From: CAZNXJ01 sp964577115
GTDB lineage: Bacteria > Planctomycetota > Planctomycetia > Pirellulales > Pirellulaceae
Direction: 5' to 3'
NCBI GenBank assembly: GCA_964577115.1
Contig: CAZNXJ010000028.1
Coordinates: forward strand, 1 to 61,724
Length of the DNA: 61,724 nucleotides
In this document: positions 25,419 to 33,889 of the stretch, in pieces
How the letters are laid out: every line of letters starts with the position of its first letter
Position numbering within the stretch: position 1 is the first letter of the stretch
Position numbers and translations under genes: made by a program
Notes under the pieces: generated by a model
Databases searched by the model: none
The model's input: the letters and a program-made list of their open reading frames with translations, nothing else
Told to the model about the DNA's origin: nothing

Positions 25419-26246
25419 CTAGCCGGCGGCGCGAAGCAGAGCGTCGGCTCGGCGCGCAGCCGTCATGGCGAGAACTTCGCGTGCGAGCTCGGCGTAGTCC
25501 TGCGCGCCATTGGAATGCGGAGCATATTCGAAGATCGACTGCCCAAAACTGGGCGCCTCGGCCAGCCGAATGTTGCGGCGAATGCGTGTCTGAAATGTCT
25601 GCGCCTCGGCCCACGTATCGTTCACGCCCGCTTCGCGCGTAAAGAACGCATCGACGTCGGCGCTCACTTCCGCCGCCAGCCGAGTTCCCGAGTCGTACAT
25701 GCAGAGCAGGACGCCAGTCAGACGCAGGCCGTGATTCAGCCGCTTGGCAATCAGTTCGATCGTCCGCAGTAGTTTGCTCAACCCATGCAGCGCAAGGAAG
25801 TGGGGCTGTAGCGGCAGGAACACTTCGTTTACGGCCGTGAGGGCGTTGAGCGTGAGTACGCCGAGCGACGGGGGGCAGTCGAGAATCAGGTAGTCGAGCG
25901 GCGTCGTATCCTGCGACAGCTTGTCACGCAAGATCACTTCGCGCCCCACCTCGCCGGCCAGCTCCATCTCGGCCGCCGCCAGGTTCAAATGCGCGGGCAC
26001 CACCCAGAGCCGCTCGTTGATTTGCCGGCGCACCTGCGCGATCTGGACATCGCCGGTCAGCAGGTCGTACGTGCTGAGCTCGTCGTCGGCGAGCGCTAGC
26101 CCGAGGTGCAGCGACGCGTGCGCCTGCGGGTCGAGGTCGAGCAAGCAGACGCGCTTGCCGGCCTCGGCTAATCCCGCCGCAAGATTGACTGCGGTCGTGG
26201 TTTTTCCCACTCCGCCCTTCTGATTGATGATCGCAATCGAGCGCAT
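25419..26246 (-). CDS. ParA/Soj-family ATPase
   Basis: A 275-residue P-loop ATPase of the ParA family, which moves or partitions DNA or protein cargo. It has a deviant Walker A KGGVGKTTT (residues 10-18), switch I LLDLDPQAHASLHLG, Walker B LDYLILDCPPSLG, and the C-terminal FQTRIRRNIRLAEAPSFGQSIFEYAP typical of chromosomal Soj-like proteins. I choose the start MRSIAIINQ at 26246 because GGAG lies nine bases upstream; an alternative ATG at 26267 lacks one. No parB neighbour is visible, so it may be an orphan acting on other cargo. Confidence 0.93.
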   Translation of the reverse strand: MRSIAIINQKGGVGKTTTAVNLAAGLAEAGKRVCLLDLDPQAHASLHLGLALADDELSTYDLLTGDVQIAQVRRQINERLWVVPAHLNLAAAEMELAGEVGREVILRDKLSQDTTPLDYLILDCPPSLGVLTLNALTAVNEVFLPLQPHFLALHGLSKLLRTIELIAKRLNHGLRLTGVLLCMYDSGTRLAAEVSADVDAFFTREAGVNDTWAEAQTFQTRIRRNIRLAEAPSFGQSIFEYAPHSNGAQDYAELAREVLAMTAARRADALLRAAG

Positions 26247-26303
26247 GCTGGGGAGCTCCGTCTCCATGGCGCAAAATAGCTTCGACCTGCTTTGGCCGCG
26301 TGG

Positions 26304-26332
26304 ATTGTAGCAATGCTTGGCGGACGGCGGAA
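26304..26332 (-). promoter_or_regulatory. candidate promoter for the parA-like gene
   Basis: On the minus strand TTCCGC (26327-26332) and TACAAT (26304-26309) are 17 bases apart, about 60 bases upstream of the start at 26246. The -10 match is good, the -35 match weak. Confidence 0.35.
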
Positions 26333-26405
26333 TGCGAGATCCGGGACGATTGGGAATCGACAAGGAACCACCGATGCCACCGTTGAGCACGCATAGGGGG
26401 GCCGG

Positions 26406-26434
26406 TTGGTCTGGCGCGCGACTTCCACTACAAA
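26406..26434 (+). promoter_or_regulatory. candidate promoter for nagB
   Basis: TTGGTC (26406-26411) and TACAAA (26429-26434) are 17 bases apart. A transcript from about 26441 would have a leader of about 85 bases to the GTG at 26526. Confidence 0.4.
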
Positions 26435-26525
26435 GATGGATTCATGCAATGGGTTTGCCGCCAGCGGCAAGCGTTCTCGGGCGGCTCGGCCGCACTGCTT
26501 GAGTTCTTGATGTCGAGAGGATGGA

Positions 26526-27338
26526 GTGAGGGTTATTATCGAACCGGACGCGGAAGCCGTGGGGCGCCGCGCGGCGTTGTTTATTGCCGAGCTTGTCCGC
26601 CGGAAGCCCGACTGCGTTTTGGGTCTGGCGACGGGGGGGAGTCCGCAGGGGGCCTACCGCGAACTGATCCGCCAGCATCGCGAGGGGGGGCTCGATTTTT
26701 CCCGCGTGACGACGTTCAACCTGGACGAATACGTCGGGCTTGAGCCAACCCACCCGCAGAGCTACCGCTTTTTTATGCAGCGGAACCTGTTCGATCACAT
26801 CAATATTCCCGCCGCCAACACCCACGTCCCCGACGGGCGGGCGCTGGATTTCGAGCACTCCTGCCGCGTCTATGAAGAGCTGATCCGGTCATCAGGTGGC
26901 ATCGACCTCCAACTGCTCGGCATCGGCACCGACGGCCACATCGCGTTTAACGAACCTGGCTCCTCGCTCGGCAGCCGTACGCGCCTGAAGACGCTCGCCC
27001 GCGAGACGATCCGCGATAATGCGCGTTTCTTTGGTAGCGAAGACAAAGTACCTCGACTCGCCGTCACCATGGGTGTCGGGACGATCCTCGAAGCGCGCCG
27101 TTGCCTCTTGGTGGCGTACGGCGAAAACAAGGCCGACGCGATTGCTCGCACCATCGAAGGTCCGGTGACGGCGGTGGTCACCGCCAGTGCCCTCCAACTC
27201 CATCAGGATGTCATCGTCGTGGTGGATGAGGCAGCGGCCAGCCGCTTGGAGCGGCGCGACTATTATCGGGATGTCGAGCAGGCACAGCAGCGTCTCGAGG
27301 CCGGAGACCTGAAGTCCCTGGGAATCGGGAGCTCATAA
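26526..27338 (+). CDS. nagB: glucosamine-6-phosphate deaminase
   Basis: Converts glucosamine 6-phosphate to fructose 6-phosphate and ammonia, linking amino-sugar use to glycolysis. The 270-residue product has GLATGGSPQGAYRELI, NLDEYVGL with Asp67, GIGTDGHIAFNEPG with Asp136, His138 and Glu143 (the family's catalytic set), and TMGVGTILEARRCLL. Translation starts at a GTG preceded by GAGAGGA, four to five bases away. The rhomboid gene begins three bases after its stop, so the two are cotranscribed. Confidence 0.95.
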   Translation: MRVIIEPDAEAVGRRAALFIAELVRRKPDCVLGLATGGSPQGAYRELIRQHREGGLDFSRVTTFNLDEYVGLEPTHPQSYRFFMQRNLFDHINIPAANTHVPDGRALDFEHSCRVYEELIRSSGGIDLQLLGIGTDGHIAFNEPGSSLGSRTRLKTLARETIRDNARFFGSEDKVPRLAVTMGVGTILEARRCLLVAYGENKADAIARTIEGPVTAVVTASALQLHQDVIVVVDEAAASRLERRDYYRDVEQAQQRLEAGDLKSLGIGSS

Positions 27339-27341
27339 TCG

Positions 27342-28265
27342 ATGCGACAGCTCGGGACGTTGAACAATGAACTAGACGCGCGGCGCTTCATGGCCTACCT
27401 GATCGCGCGCGGTATCGACGCGCACCTCGATCAGCATGACCAGACATGGACGGTCTGGGTTCGCGATGAAGATCGGCGGGAGGAGGCACGCGAAGAGTTC
27501 GAAAAATTTCGCGCAAACCCGGGCGACCCTCGATATCAGCAAGCCGAACAGGAGGCAGACAAGGTCCTGCGTGAACGGCGGCAGAAGCAGGAGCGTTCGC
27601 GCCGCGCCATGGTCGACATGCGCGGCCGCTGGCGCACGGCTGGGCCCATGCCGTCCGGACCGCGTCCGCCGCTCACCACGGCGCTCATCATGCTTTCGAT
27701 TGGCGTGACGCTGGGCGGCTGGTTCGGTGAAACAACGCCCGGCTCTCTCGGCCGCGGCATCTACGAAACGCTGTACTTCGTAGAAACGGCAGACTACCTG
27801 CGGAGCGGAAACGTTTTCGCATCGCTTCAGCGTGGCGAAATCTGGCGTGTCTTCACGCCGATGTTCCTGCACATGAACGCCATTCACCTGATCTTCAATA
27901 TGTTCTGGTTGTACGCGCTGGGAAAGCAGATCGAATGGTTGCGCGGCAGCTGGCGCCTGGCGCTGCTCGTCCTGTTCGTCGGCGCGGTTGCTCACCTCTC
28001 CGAAGCGATCGTCGGTGGACCGCGGTTTGGCGGAATGTCCGGCGTCGTTTACGGGCTGTTCGGCTACATATGGATACGCCGTACAGTGCAGCCATCGAGC
28101 GGCTTTATGCTCGACTCGGGAACCGTGTTCATCCTACTGCTTTGGCTGGTGTTGTGTTTCACCGGCTCTTTCGGTCCGGTAGCCAATTGGGCTCACCTCG
28201 GTGGGTTGGTCGGTGGAATGCTGATCGGGGCACTTCCCGCCATCCGCGGACGAGCCGTTCAGTAA
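27342..28265 (+). CDS. rhomboid family intramembrane serine protease
   Basis: A 307-residue GlpG-like protease that cleaves membrane proteins within the bilayer. Residues 1-90 form a soluble N-terminal domain (LDARRFMAYLIARGIDAHLD, then a charged helix) like the rhomboid N-terminal domain. Six or so membrane helices follow. Active-site elements are Ser233 in GMSGVVYGLFG and His285 in ANWAHLGGLVGG, plus the HLIFNMFWLYALG segment with His182 and Asn186. The pairing with nagB by three bases suggests cotranscription, though no functional link is evident. Confidence 0.94.
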   Translation: MRQLGTLNNELDARRFMAYLIARGIDAHLDQHDQTWTVWVRDEDRREEAREEFEKFRANPGDPRYQQAEQEADKVLRERRQKQERSRRAMVDMRGRWRTAGPMPSGPRPPLTTALIMLSIGVTLGGWFGETTPGSLGRGIYETLYFVETADYLRSGNVFASLQRGEIWRVFTPMFLHMNAIHLIFNMFWLYALGKQIEWLRGSWRLALLVLFVGAVAHLSEAIVGGPRFGGMSGVVYGLFGYIWIRRTVQPSSGFMLDSGTVFILLLWLVLCFTGSFGPVANWAHLGGLVGGMLIGALPAIRGRAVQ

Positions 28266-28313
28266 CGAGCCCGGTCGCGATGCCGACGCGGCGTGGCTGG
28301 CAGCGCTCGCGGC

Positions 28314-28781
28314 CTAGTTGTTGAGCTCGCCGGTTAGGCCGAACTTGCCGCCGAGACCGCCGGGTAGCTGAGGTGGCGCGGGCACGGACCCGGATCCGGC
28401 GGCTCCGCCACCGGGAAGGCTTGGAGGTGCCTTCGGGGCCGGTGTGGGAATCGAGACGTGCGGCAGCGCAGGTGTGACACCACCGGCTGACGATTCCATG
28501 ATGCCTTTGAGCAGCCTGCCTAGCGGGCTCTCTTCGCTTAGCGAGCCTCCCGGCCCTTTCGGTCCGCCTGTCTTCGTGGTACTGGCCCCAGGTGCCGCCT
28601 TGCCTCCCACGGAATGCTGCGCGTACTTGTGCGTAGCATATCGGTGCGGCGGCCGCGTCGCGTGGGAACGATATTGGTGCGACTTGTACTGATGCTGCCG
28701 ATAGTGATGCTGAGCGTCCGCGCTCTCGGCCTGTAAGACAAACGCCGCAACGATCAGGAGCAGCACGTGAGGACGCAGCAC
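28314..28781 (-). CDS. small secreted His/Tyr-rich protein of unknown function
   Basis: I place the start at GTG 28781 (protein MLRPHVLLLIVAAFVL), because GAGG lies seven bases upstream; an upstream ATG at 28844 would add 21 residues with no ribosome binding site. The 155-residue product has a signal peptide ending near ESADAQ, a His/Tyr/Arg/Lys-rich segment with repeated H-x-Y-x-S-H spacing (HHYRQHQYKSHQYRSHATR), and a Gly/Pro-rich C-terminal half. No family is recognised. The His-rich segment could bind metal or anionic polymers, which is inference only. Confidence 0.7.
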   Translation of the reverse strand: MLRPHVLLLIVAAFVLQAESADAQHHYRQHQYKSHQYRSHATRPPHRYATHKYAQHSVGGKAAPGASTTKTGGPKGPGGSLSEESPLGRLLKGIMESSAGGVTPALPHVSIPTPAPKAPPSLPGGGAAGSGSVPAPPQLPGGLGGKFGLTGELNN

Positions 28782-28982
28782 AGACGGGCCTCGGTTTAGC
28801 AAAGTTCCAAAGCAAACAGGAAGAAACGTTGCTTGGCATTGCAACTGTACGCCGCTCTCCCCGCCGTCGCAAACGCGCGAGGCGAGCTGCCCTGTTCGAC
28901 GCTGAGGAATGGTAGGGATTATGCCGTTCGGAGCGGAGCGCGCCGGTACCGGCTCGGCTGGGGCTCGCTGCGAGCTCAGTGC

Positions 28983-29012
28983 ACTTCCGCGAGCAAAGTG
29001 TACTTCCGCGAG
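28983..29012. repeat. short imperfect direct repeat
   Basis: ACTTCCGCGAG occurs at 28983-28993 and again at 29002-29012, a 19-base period with further partial identity. It lies between the secreted protein gene and the methyltransferase gene end. Probably a small replication slip; no function is suggested. Confidence 0.4.
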
Positions 29013-29049
29013 TAAGGGAAGTTCTCCCGTGGCCGATCGTGCGGCTGGG

Positions 29050-29838
29050 TCACCGGCGGCCGACGATCATCCAGCCGCTGCAGCGCAGGGAACTGAACCA
29101 GTGGGGCCTTGCAAGTGGACCGGACAGCTGAGCGTTGAGCGGCAGGCATTCGACCATGGAGAAACCGGCCTGACGCAGATCGCTCAGGATTTCGCCTCGC
29201 GTGAAGACGTGCAGGAACATGTTGGCGATGCCGCGATAGGGATAGTAGCGATCGCCACGCTCGATGTCGCGATTCCAGAGTGACTTCCAGAGGTTTGACA
29301 GCAGCCAGCGCGGGCCGCCCGGGTCGTACAGATTGAACCACCAATTGTGCACGTGGAAGATCGCGAGCCCGCCGGGGCGAACAATCCGTGCAGCGTGCCG
29401 CAGCGCCGCCTGCCGGTGGCGGCGGCCGCGGATCATGCCGAGCGTGCTGAAGAGCGACACCGCGTGATGGACGCTGGCGTCCGCGATTCCATCCAGTTCG
29501 ACGAGGTTCGCTCGCACACAGGCCACCGAAAGCGACTCGGCCTGCGCCTTTCGGCGGACGACGGCGAGCATCTCCGCGGAGAGCTCGATCGCCAGGCTGC
29601 GGTATCCCTCACGTGCCAAGGCAAGCGCCATGCGGCCGGCGCCGCATCCGAGGTCGGCGACCCATTGGCGGGGCTGAGCGCCGTGGTGGGCCAACGTGCT
29701 GAGCACAAAGGGTGCGTCAAAGGCAAACAGAGGATGCTCCGCAAAGTATGCATCCTCTTGCTCGGCCAGCCGCGTATCCTGCACGTAATCCCACACGCCG
29801 CGAGGCACTCCCGTTGGCAATCGCCACGTCGGTCGCAT
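29050..29838 (-). CDS. class I SAM-dependent methyltransferase
   Basis: A 262-residue enzyme with the Rossmann-like methyltransferase fold. Motif I is VADLGCGAGRMALALA, followed by the acidic Glu of SLAIELSAEMLAVVRRKA (post-I), ANLVELDGIADASVHHAVSLFSTLGMI and the motif RIVRPGGLAIFHVHNWWFN. The C-terminal part (LWNRDIERGDRYYPYRGIANMFLHVFTRGEILSDL) suggests a small-molecule or lipid-type acceptor like UbiE/COQ5 relatives, but the substrate is unknown. It is divergent from gapA across a 191-base region. Confidence 0.88.
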   Translation of the reverse strand: MRPTWRLPTGVPRGVWDYVQDTRLAEQEDAYFAEHPLFAFDAPFVLSTLAHHGAQPRQWVADLGCGAGRMALALAREGYRSLAIELSAEMLAVVRRKAQAESLSVACVRANLVELDGIADASVHHAVSLFSTLGMIRGRRHRQAALRHAARIVRPGGLAIFHVHNWWFNLYDPGGPRWLLSNLWKSLWNRDIERGDRYYPYRGIANMFLHVFTRGEILSDLRQAGFSMVECLPLNAQLSGPLARPHWFSSLRCSGWMIVGRR

Positions 29839-29949
29839 GGAAAGAGACTCGTTGGAGGACGGATTAAAAAGCCTTCATTTTTCGCGGAAACACGCTACAC
29901 AGAGTGCCCTAAATGCGTGCGAGCGTTGGCTCGAGGGCAGAGCGTCCCG

Positions 29950-29978
29950 TTGCTGGTGGATGGGGCCACCAGTATAAT
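29950..29978 (+). promoter_or_regulatory. gapA promoter with operator-like inverted repeat in the spacer
   Basis: TTGCTG (29950-29955) and a perfect TATAAT (29973-29978) are separated by 17 bases, the optimum. The spacer and the last bases of the -35 form an inverted repeat, CTGGTGG (29953-29959) and CCACCAG (29966-29972), separated by six bases. The perfect fit between promoter elements makes a repressor-binding operator plausible. Transcription should start near 29985. Confidence 0.8.
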
Positions 29979-30029
29979 TCGCGCTCGATTGTAGCTAAGA
30001 ATTTACGGAAGCGTGGAAGGAGATCGGCT

Positions 30030-31055
30030 GTGGCGATTCGCGTCGCGATCAACGGATTCGGCCGGATTGGTCGGCTCACATTTCGCAAACTCATGAGCAG
30101 CCCCGACGAATTCGAAGTCGTGGCTGTGAATGATCTCACAGATAACGCCATGCTAGCGACGTTGCTGAAGTATGACAGCGTCCATGGCCGCTATCCGGGC
30201 CAGGTACGTCACGACGACGAGTATTTGTACGTCGATGACAAGAAGGTCCGGGCGTTGTCCGAGCGAGACCCGGCCAAATTGCCGTGGAAGGACCTGAATG
30301 TCGATATCGTCGTCGAAAGCACGGGGATTTTTACGGGGCGCGAAGCGAACGGCAAAGCGGGTTATGACACGCATCTGAAAGCGGGAGCCCGCCGCGTGGT
30401 GCTCAGCGCGCCCGCGAAAGACGGCGCCGATCTGACGTGCGTTCTGGGCGTCAACGACCACATGCTCAAGCCCGAGATGAAATGCGTCTCGAACGCGAGC
30501 TGCACGACGAACTGCCTCGCGCCCGTTGCCAAAGTGCTGAACGACAGCTTCGGCATCGAATCGGGCCTGATGACGACCGTCCACGCTTACACGAATGATC
30601 AGAACGTGCAGGACCTGCCGCACAAGGATCCGTATCGTGCTCGTGCTGCGGCCGTCAACATTATCCCGACCTCGACCGGTGCTGCGAAGGCGGTCGGGCT
30701 GGTGATTCCCGAGCTGAACGGCAAGCTGACCGGGATCGCGATGCGAGTCCCCGTCCCGACGGGCAGCGTTGTCGATCTGACCGTGAACCTTGGCAAGGCC
30801 GTCACGGTGGAAGACATCAACGGGGCGATGAAAGCGGCGGCCGAGGGACCGATGAAGGGCATCCTGGCCTACACGGAAGACCCGATCGTTTCGTCCGACA
30901 TCATCGACGACCCGCACAGCTCGATCTTCGCTGCCGACTTCACGCAGGTGCTCGGCAACTCCGGGAAGCTTGCCAAGGTCGTGAGCTGGTACGACAACGA
31001 GTGGGGTTACAGTTGCCGTACGGTCGACCTGGTGCGCAAGATCGGAAACATGTAA
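30030..31055 (+). CDS. gapA: type I glyceraldehyde-3-phosphate dehydrogenase
   Basis: Glycolytic enzyme that oxidises glyceraldehyde 3-phosphate to 1,3-bisphosphoglycerate with NAD+. The start is the GTG at 30030, preceded by AAGGAG seven bases upstream; the frame extends further upstream but that part is not conserved. The 341-residue product has INGFGRIGR, catalytic Cys158 in SNASCTTNC, and His185 in TVHAYTND, with WYDNEWGYSCRTVDL near the end. Residue usage around Asp35 suggests an NAD-dependent enzyme. It is a single-gene transcript with its own promoter and terminator. Confidence 0.98.
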   Translation: MAIRVAINGFGRIGRLTFRKLMSSPDEFEVVAVNDLTDNAMLATLLKYDSVHGRYPGQVRHDDEYLYVDDKKVRALSERDPAKLPWKDLNVDIVVESTGIFTGREANGKAGYDTHLKAGARRVVLSAPAKDGADLTCVLGVNDHMLKPEMKCVSNASCTTNCLAPVAKVLNDSFGIESGLMTTVHAYTNDQNVQDLPHKDPYRARAAAVNIIPTSTGAAKAVGLVIPELNGKLTGIAMRVPVPTGSVVDLTVNLGKAVTVEDINGAMKAAAEGPMKGILAYTEDPIVSSDIIDDPHSSIFAADFTQVLGNSGKLAKVVSWYDNEWGYSCRTVDLVRKIGNM

Positions 31056-31097
31056 TCCACGACCGCCCGTTGGAAGCTGGTTTACAAAATTTCGAGA

Positions 31098-31136
31098 AGC
31101 CTCGGCGTCGAACGGCATTCGGCACCGAGGCTTTTT
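31098..31136 (+). terminator. intrinsic terminator of gapA
   Basis: The stem AGCCTCGG (31098-31105) / CCGAGGCT (31125-31132), with a 19-base loop, is followed by TTTTTC. It lies 43 bases after the gapA stop. Confidence 0.85.
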
Positions 31137-31190
31137 CGTTCTGCTGTTCATAACTGACAGCTCGGCCACGCCACTCGCCGGAGCCCTGCC

Positions 31191-31670
31191 GTGTTCATGT
31201 TGCTCGTCGCCATTCTGGTGTGGGCCTATCTGGAACTGACGCTGTTTCTGTTCCTGGCCGACGAGTTCGGCTGGCTCTTCACGCTCATGCTGACGATCGT
31301 CGCTGGGGTAATCGGGGGCGTGATCGCACGATCGCAGGGGCTGCGTACGCTGCTGGATGCACGCCGCAGGTTGGACGAAGGCGAGGTGCCACTCGGCTCG
31401 ATGTTCGACGCCGTGATGATCTTCTTCGCAGGAATCTTGCTCCTCGTTCCCGGTCTGATTAGCGACGTAATTGCTATCGTGCTGCTGATTCCCGCCGGGC
31501 GCCGTGCGGCTCGGTGGGCGGTAATGCGCTGGTGGCAGCGCCGCGTCGCTCGCGGGGACGTCCAGATCTATACTGCTCATTCGAGCTCGCAGGAACGCTG
31601 GCAACCGCCCGACGTCGTCGAGGGGCACGTCTATGGCGGCAATATCGAAGAAGAAAAGCGAGAGCCCTAG
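31191..31670 (+). CDS. FxsA family membrane protein
   Basis: A 159-residue integral membrane protein of the FxsA family (cytoplasmic membrane, phage-exclusion suppressor in E. coli). Conserved parts are an N-terminal helix (LLVAILVWAYLELTLFL), GWLFTLMLTIVAGVIGGVIARSQGL, and IFFAGILLLVPGLISDVIAIVLLIPAGRRAAR. The start is GTG at 31191, with GGAG seven bases upstream; ATG at 31197 is an alternative. The last 40 residues are charged and variable. Confidence 0.9.
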   Translation: MFMLLVAILVWAYLELTLFLFLADEFGWLFTLMLTIVAGVIGGVIARSQGLRTLLDARRRLDEGEVPLGSMFDAVMIFFAGILLLVPGLISDVIAIVLLIPAGRRAARWAVMRWWQRRVARGDVQIYTAHSSSQERWQPPDVVEGHVYGGNIEEEKREP

Positions 31671-31898
31671 GGTGCCCGCGCTCGCCTGGCGTGCCCTGTG
31701 CAGGAGGCGTGTCTGACACGGCTGCGGAACGGAACGCCCCGGGGGTGGCAGTCGGCTCCCAAGTTATCACTTCGGACTAGTCCCATACCCCTCGCCGGTA
31801 TTTGCCGAGGCCACCTCCCAATTGCTCTAGGCGCCAAACCCGATTTGCGATATTCCCGGCGCGCATCGTTTTACCGATGGGGGAGAGGAGACCGCCTC

Positions 31899-33818
31899 AT
31901 GTCCCGATACCGCGAACGATCTTCCGCACTTCAACGGCTCGCGCGGTCGCTTCGAATCGCCCTCGCGGCGCTGGCCGTGACCGGCATTACCGAGCGGGAT
32001 GGAGCCGGGCAGGAGGGATCGCGGCGCATCAAGGCCCCGGCCGGTTTGGATCCCGTCGCACGCGCAGTTCCGGCGCGCCGTGCGACAGTGAGCGATCGGG
32101 TCGAGAAGTATCTAAAAGCCAACCTTGAAAATCTTCCCGAAGTTCGGGCCGCGAGTTTCCGCGACATCACGCCGGGGCAGACCTCGCGTGCGTCCCTCCA
32201 GAAAACTTTGGGGGAACCCTCGGAATCGAAGACGGACGGGGCGACGGAAAAGTGGGCCTACAAAGTGGGGCCTTTTCCGCGAGTTGAGTTTCAGCTGCGG
32301 GGGCAAACCGTTGAACGCATTTCGATCCGGCTCGCTGTTGCCACGCCGATTGAAAACATCGAGCAGGATCTTCAGCTGAGCCGCTTTACTCCCGCGCCGA
32401 AGTTCACGGCCAATGGCGAGCCGCTGGGACTCGTCTATCCCGAACGGGGAATGGAGCTTATCTACGAGTCGCCCGTCAGTGACCCGCCGCTCGTCGAGCG
32501 CGTCGTGCTGCGTTCGGTCGAGGCAAGCGACTTCATCGATCGCATTCGCTTCGACCGCGCTGGGCAATTTCGGCAGCAGCTCGCCGATGCCCATCAGGCG
32601 CTCACCGTCGAACCTGGCAATGAAGAGGCGGTTTGGATGACCGCCCGCACCCTGGCTGCGGTCGGTTTCCATGACTATGCCCGAAAAGTACTCGAGCGTG
32701 CGTGTGAGCAAGGCATCGATACACCGCGCCTGAGGCTCGAAGCAGCGCGCCTCGCGCTGTTTACGGGGGCGCCGGACGAAGGCCGTCGGCAGACGGAAGC
32801 GATTCTCGCCCGCCATGATCTATCGCCGCTCATCCGGGCTCGCGCCGAACTTCAGATGGGCGACATGCTGGCGCATGCCAGCTCGGCCAATTACAAAATG
32901 GCGGTAAGTCGTTATATGACGGCGATCCAAACCGCGGTCGAGGTCACCAAGGAAGGCCCGTTCGCTCACCGGCGCGAAGCGCGGCAACTGATCTTCGACG
33001 CACATCTCGGGGTCGCCCATGCCATTGCCCGCGGCGGATTCCGAAACAAAGTGGAGATCGTTCAAAAATGGCTATCAAACGCTGATGCGCTCGCCGAACG
33101 TATGCAGGCTTCCGACTACGCTCCGGTCACGCTCGATCTGCAGCGTCTCGCGGGCCACCTACGTATTTACGCGGCGATGGATGACGCGTGCGACCCGCAG
33201 CCGGCCTACGAAGCTCTGATCGCACTTCACAACGACGTGAAGCAAGAATCCGACGACGAACTATTCCTCCGCTACCTGGGGCGCATGTATGGCGAAGCCC
33301 TGCTCGACGCGGCGGCTGTTTTCCAGCGTCGAGGGGCTGTCGATCTGGCGCGAGCGGCGGCGAGCCACGCGGTAGAAGCACTCAGCGCCGTGGCTCAGCA
33401 GCAACCGCCTCAGCCGAAGGCCGAACTGCTACTCGGCCGAGCGTGTTTCGTCCAAGGCGCGCTGTGCGCTGTCCTTGATAAGGATCATGCCGCGGCCGCG
33501 CGCTGGTATGACCGAGCCTGGCCACTGCTGACCCATGAGAACAACGCCGAGTTAGCGAGCGATCCGGTGCTCCTAGGGGAACAGCTCGTCAGTATGGGCA
33601 TCAGCTACTGGGAGACGCGTGACACGCAGCGTGCGACCGAGGCCACGAGGCGCGGCGCCGAGCTGCTTGCCGCCGCCGCTGATAAAGCGCGAGCGGAACC
33701 CGCGCTTCATACCGCTTACTCGAATCTGGCTGCCATGCATGAAGCACTTGGCGCCACGGAACAAGCGGCATCCTACGCCGAGCTGGCTCGGCAGCTCGAC
33801 AGCACAACGTCGCGTTAG
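31899..33818 (+). CDS. BamE-like domain plus TPR protein
   Basis: I place the start at 31899 (MSRYRERSSALQRLAR), which has GAGAGGAG eight bases upstream, giving 639 residues; an upstream frame extension is not conserved-looking. An N-terminal hydrophobic segment (LRIALAALAVTG) may be a signal or anchor. Residues 88-150 (FRDITPGQTSRASLQKTLGE, then strands) resemble the SmpA/OmlA/BamE-type fold. From about 220 the sequence is helical repeats typical of TPR, for example LADAHQALTVEPGNEEAVW and AYSNLAAMHEALGATEQAAS. I do not recognise a named family; an envelope-linked scaffold is plausible. Confidence 0.8.
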   Translation: MSRYRERSSALQRLARSLRIALAALAVTGITERDGAGQEGSRRIKAPAGLDPVARAVPARRATVSDRVEKYLKANLENLPEVRAASFRDITPGQTSRASLQKTLGEPSESKTDGATEKWAYKVGPFPRVEFQLRGQTVERISIRLAVATPIENIEQDLQLSRFTPAPKFTANGEPLGLVYPERGMELIYESPVSDPPLVERVVLRSVEASDFIDRIRFDRAGQFRQQLADAHQALTVEPGNEEAVWMTARTLAAVGFHDYARKVLERACEQGIDTPRLRLEAARLALFTGAPDEGRRQTEAILARHDLSPLIRARAELQMGDMLAHASSANYKMAVSRYMTAIQTAVEVTKEGPFAHRREARQLIFDAHLGVAHAIARGGFRNKVEIVQKWLSNADALAERMQASDYAPVTLDLQRLAGHLRIYAAMDDACDPQPAYEALIALHNDVKQESDDELFLRYLGRMYGEALLDAAAVFQRRGAVDLARAAASHAVEALSAVAQQQPPQPKAELLLGRACFVQGALCAVLDKDHAAAARWYDRAWPLLTHENNAELASDPVLLGEQLVSMGISYWETRDTQRATEATRRGAELLAAAADKARAEPALHTAYSNLAAMHEALGATEQAASYAELARQLDSTTSR

Positions 33819-33889
33819 GTCAAAGAGCGGGCGGCTCGATTGTCGTGAGAAGAGCGGCGCCGCATCGACGAACACCGTGCTGCTAGGCA

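Noticed and set aside
28983..29012. Tandem 11-base repeat as a protein-binding array
   Set aside because: Only two copies with imperfect flanks and no promoter nearby; slipped replication is the simpler explanation.
29913..30029. Upstream extension of gapA
   Set aside because: It would overlap the near-consensus promoter; the GTG at 30030 has a strong ribosome binding site and gives the normal protein start.
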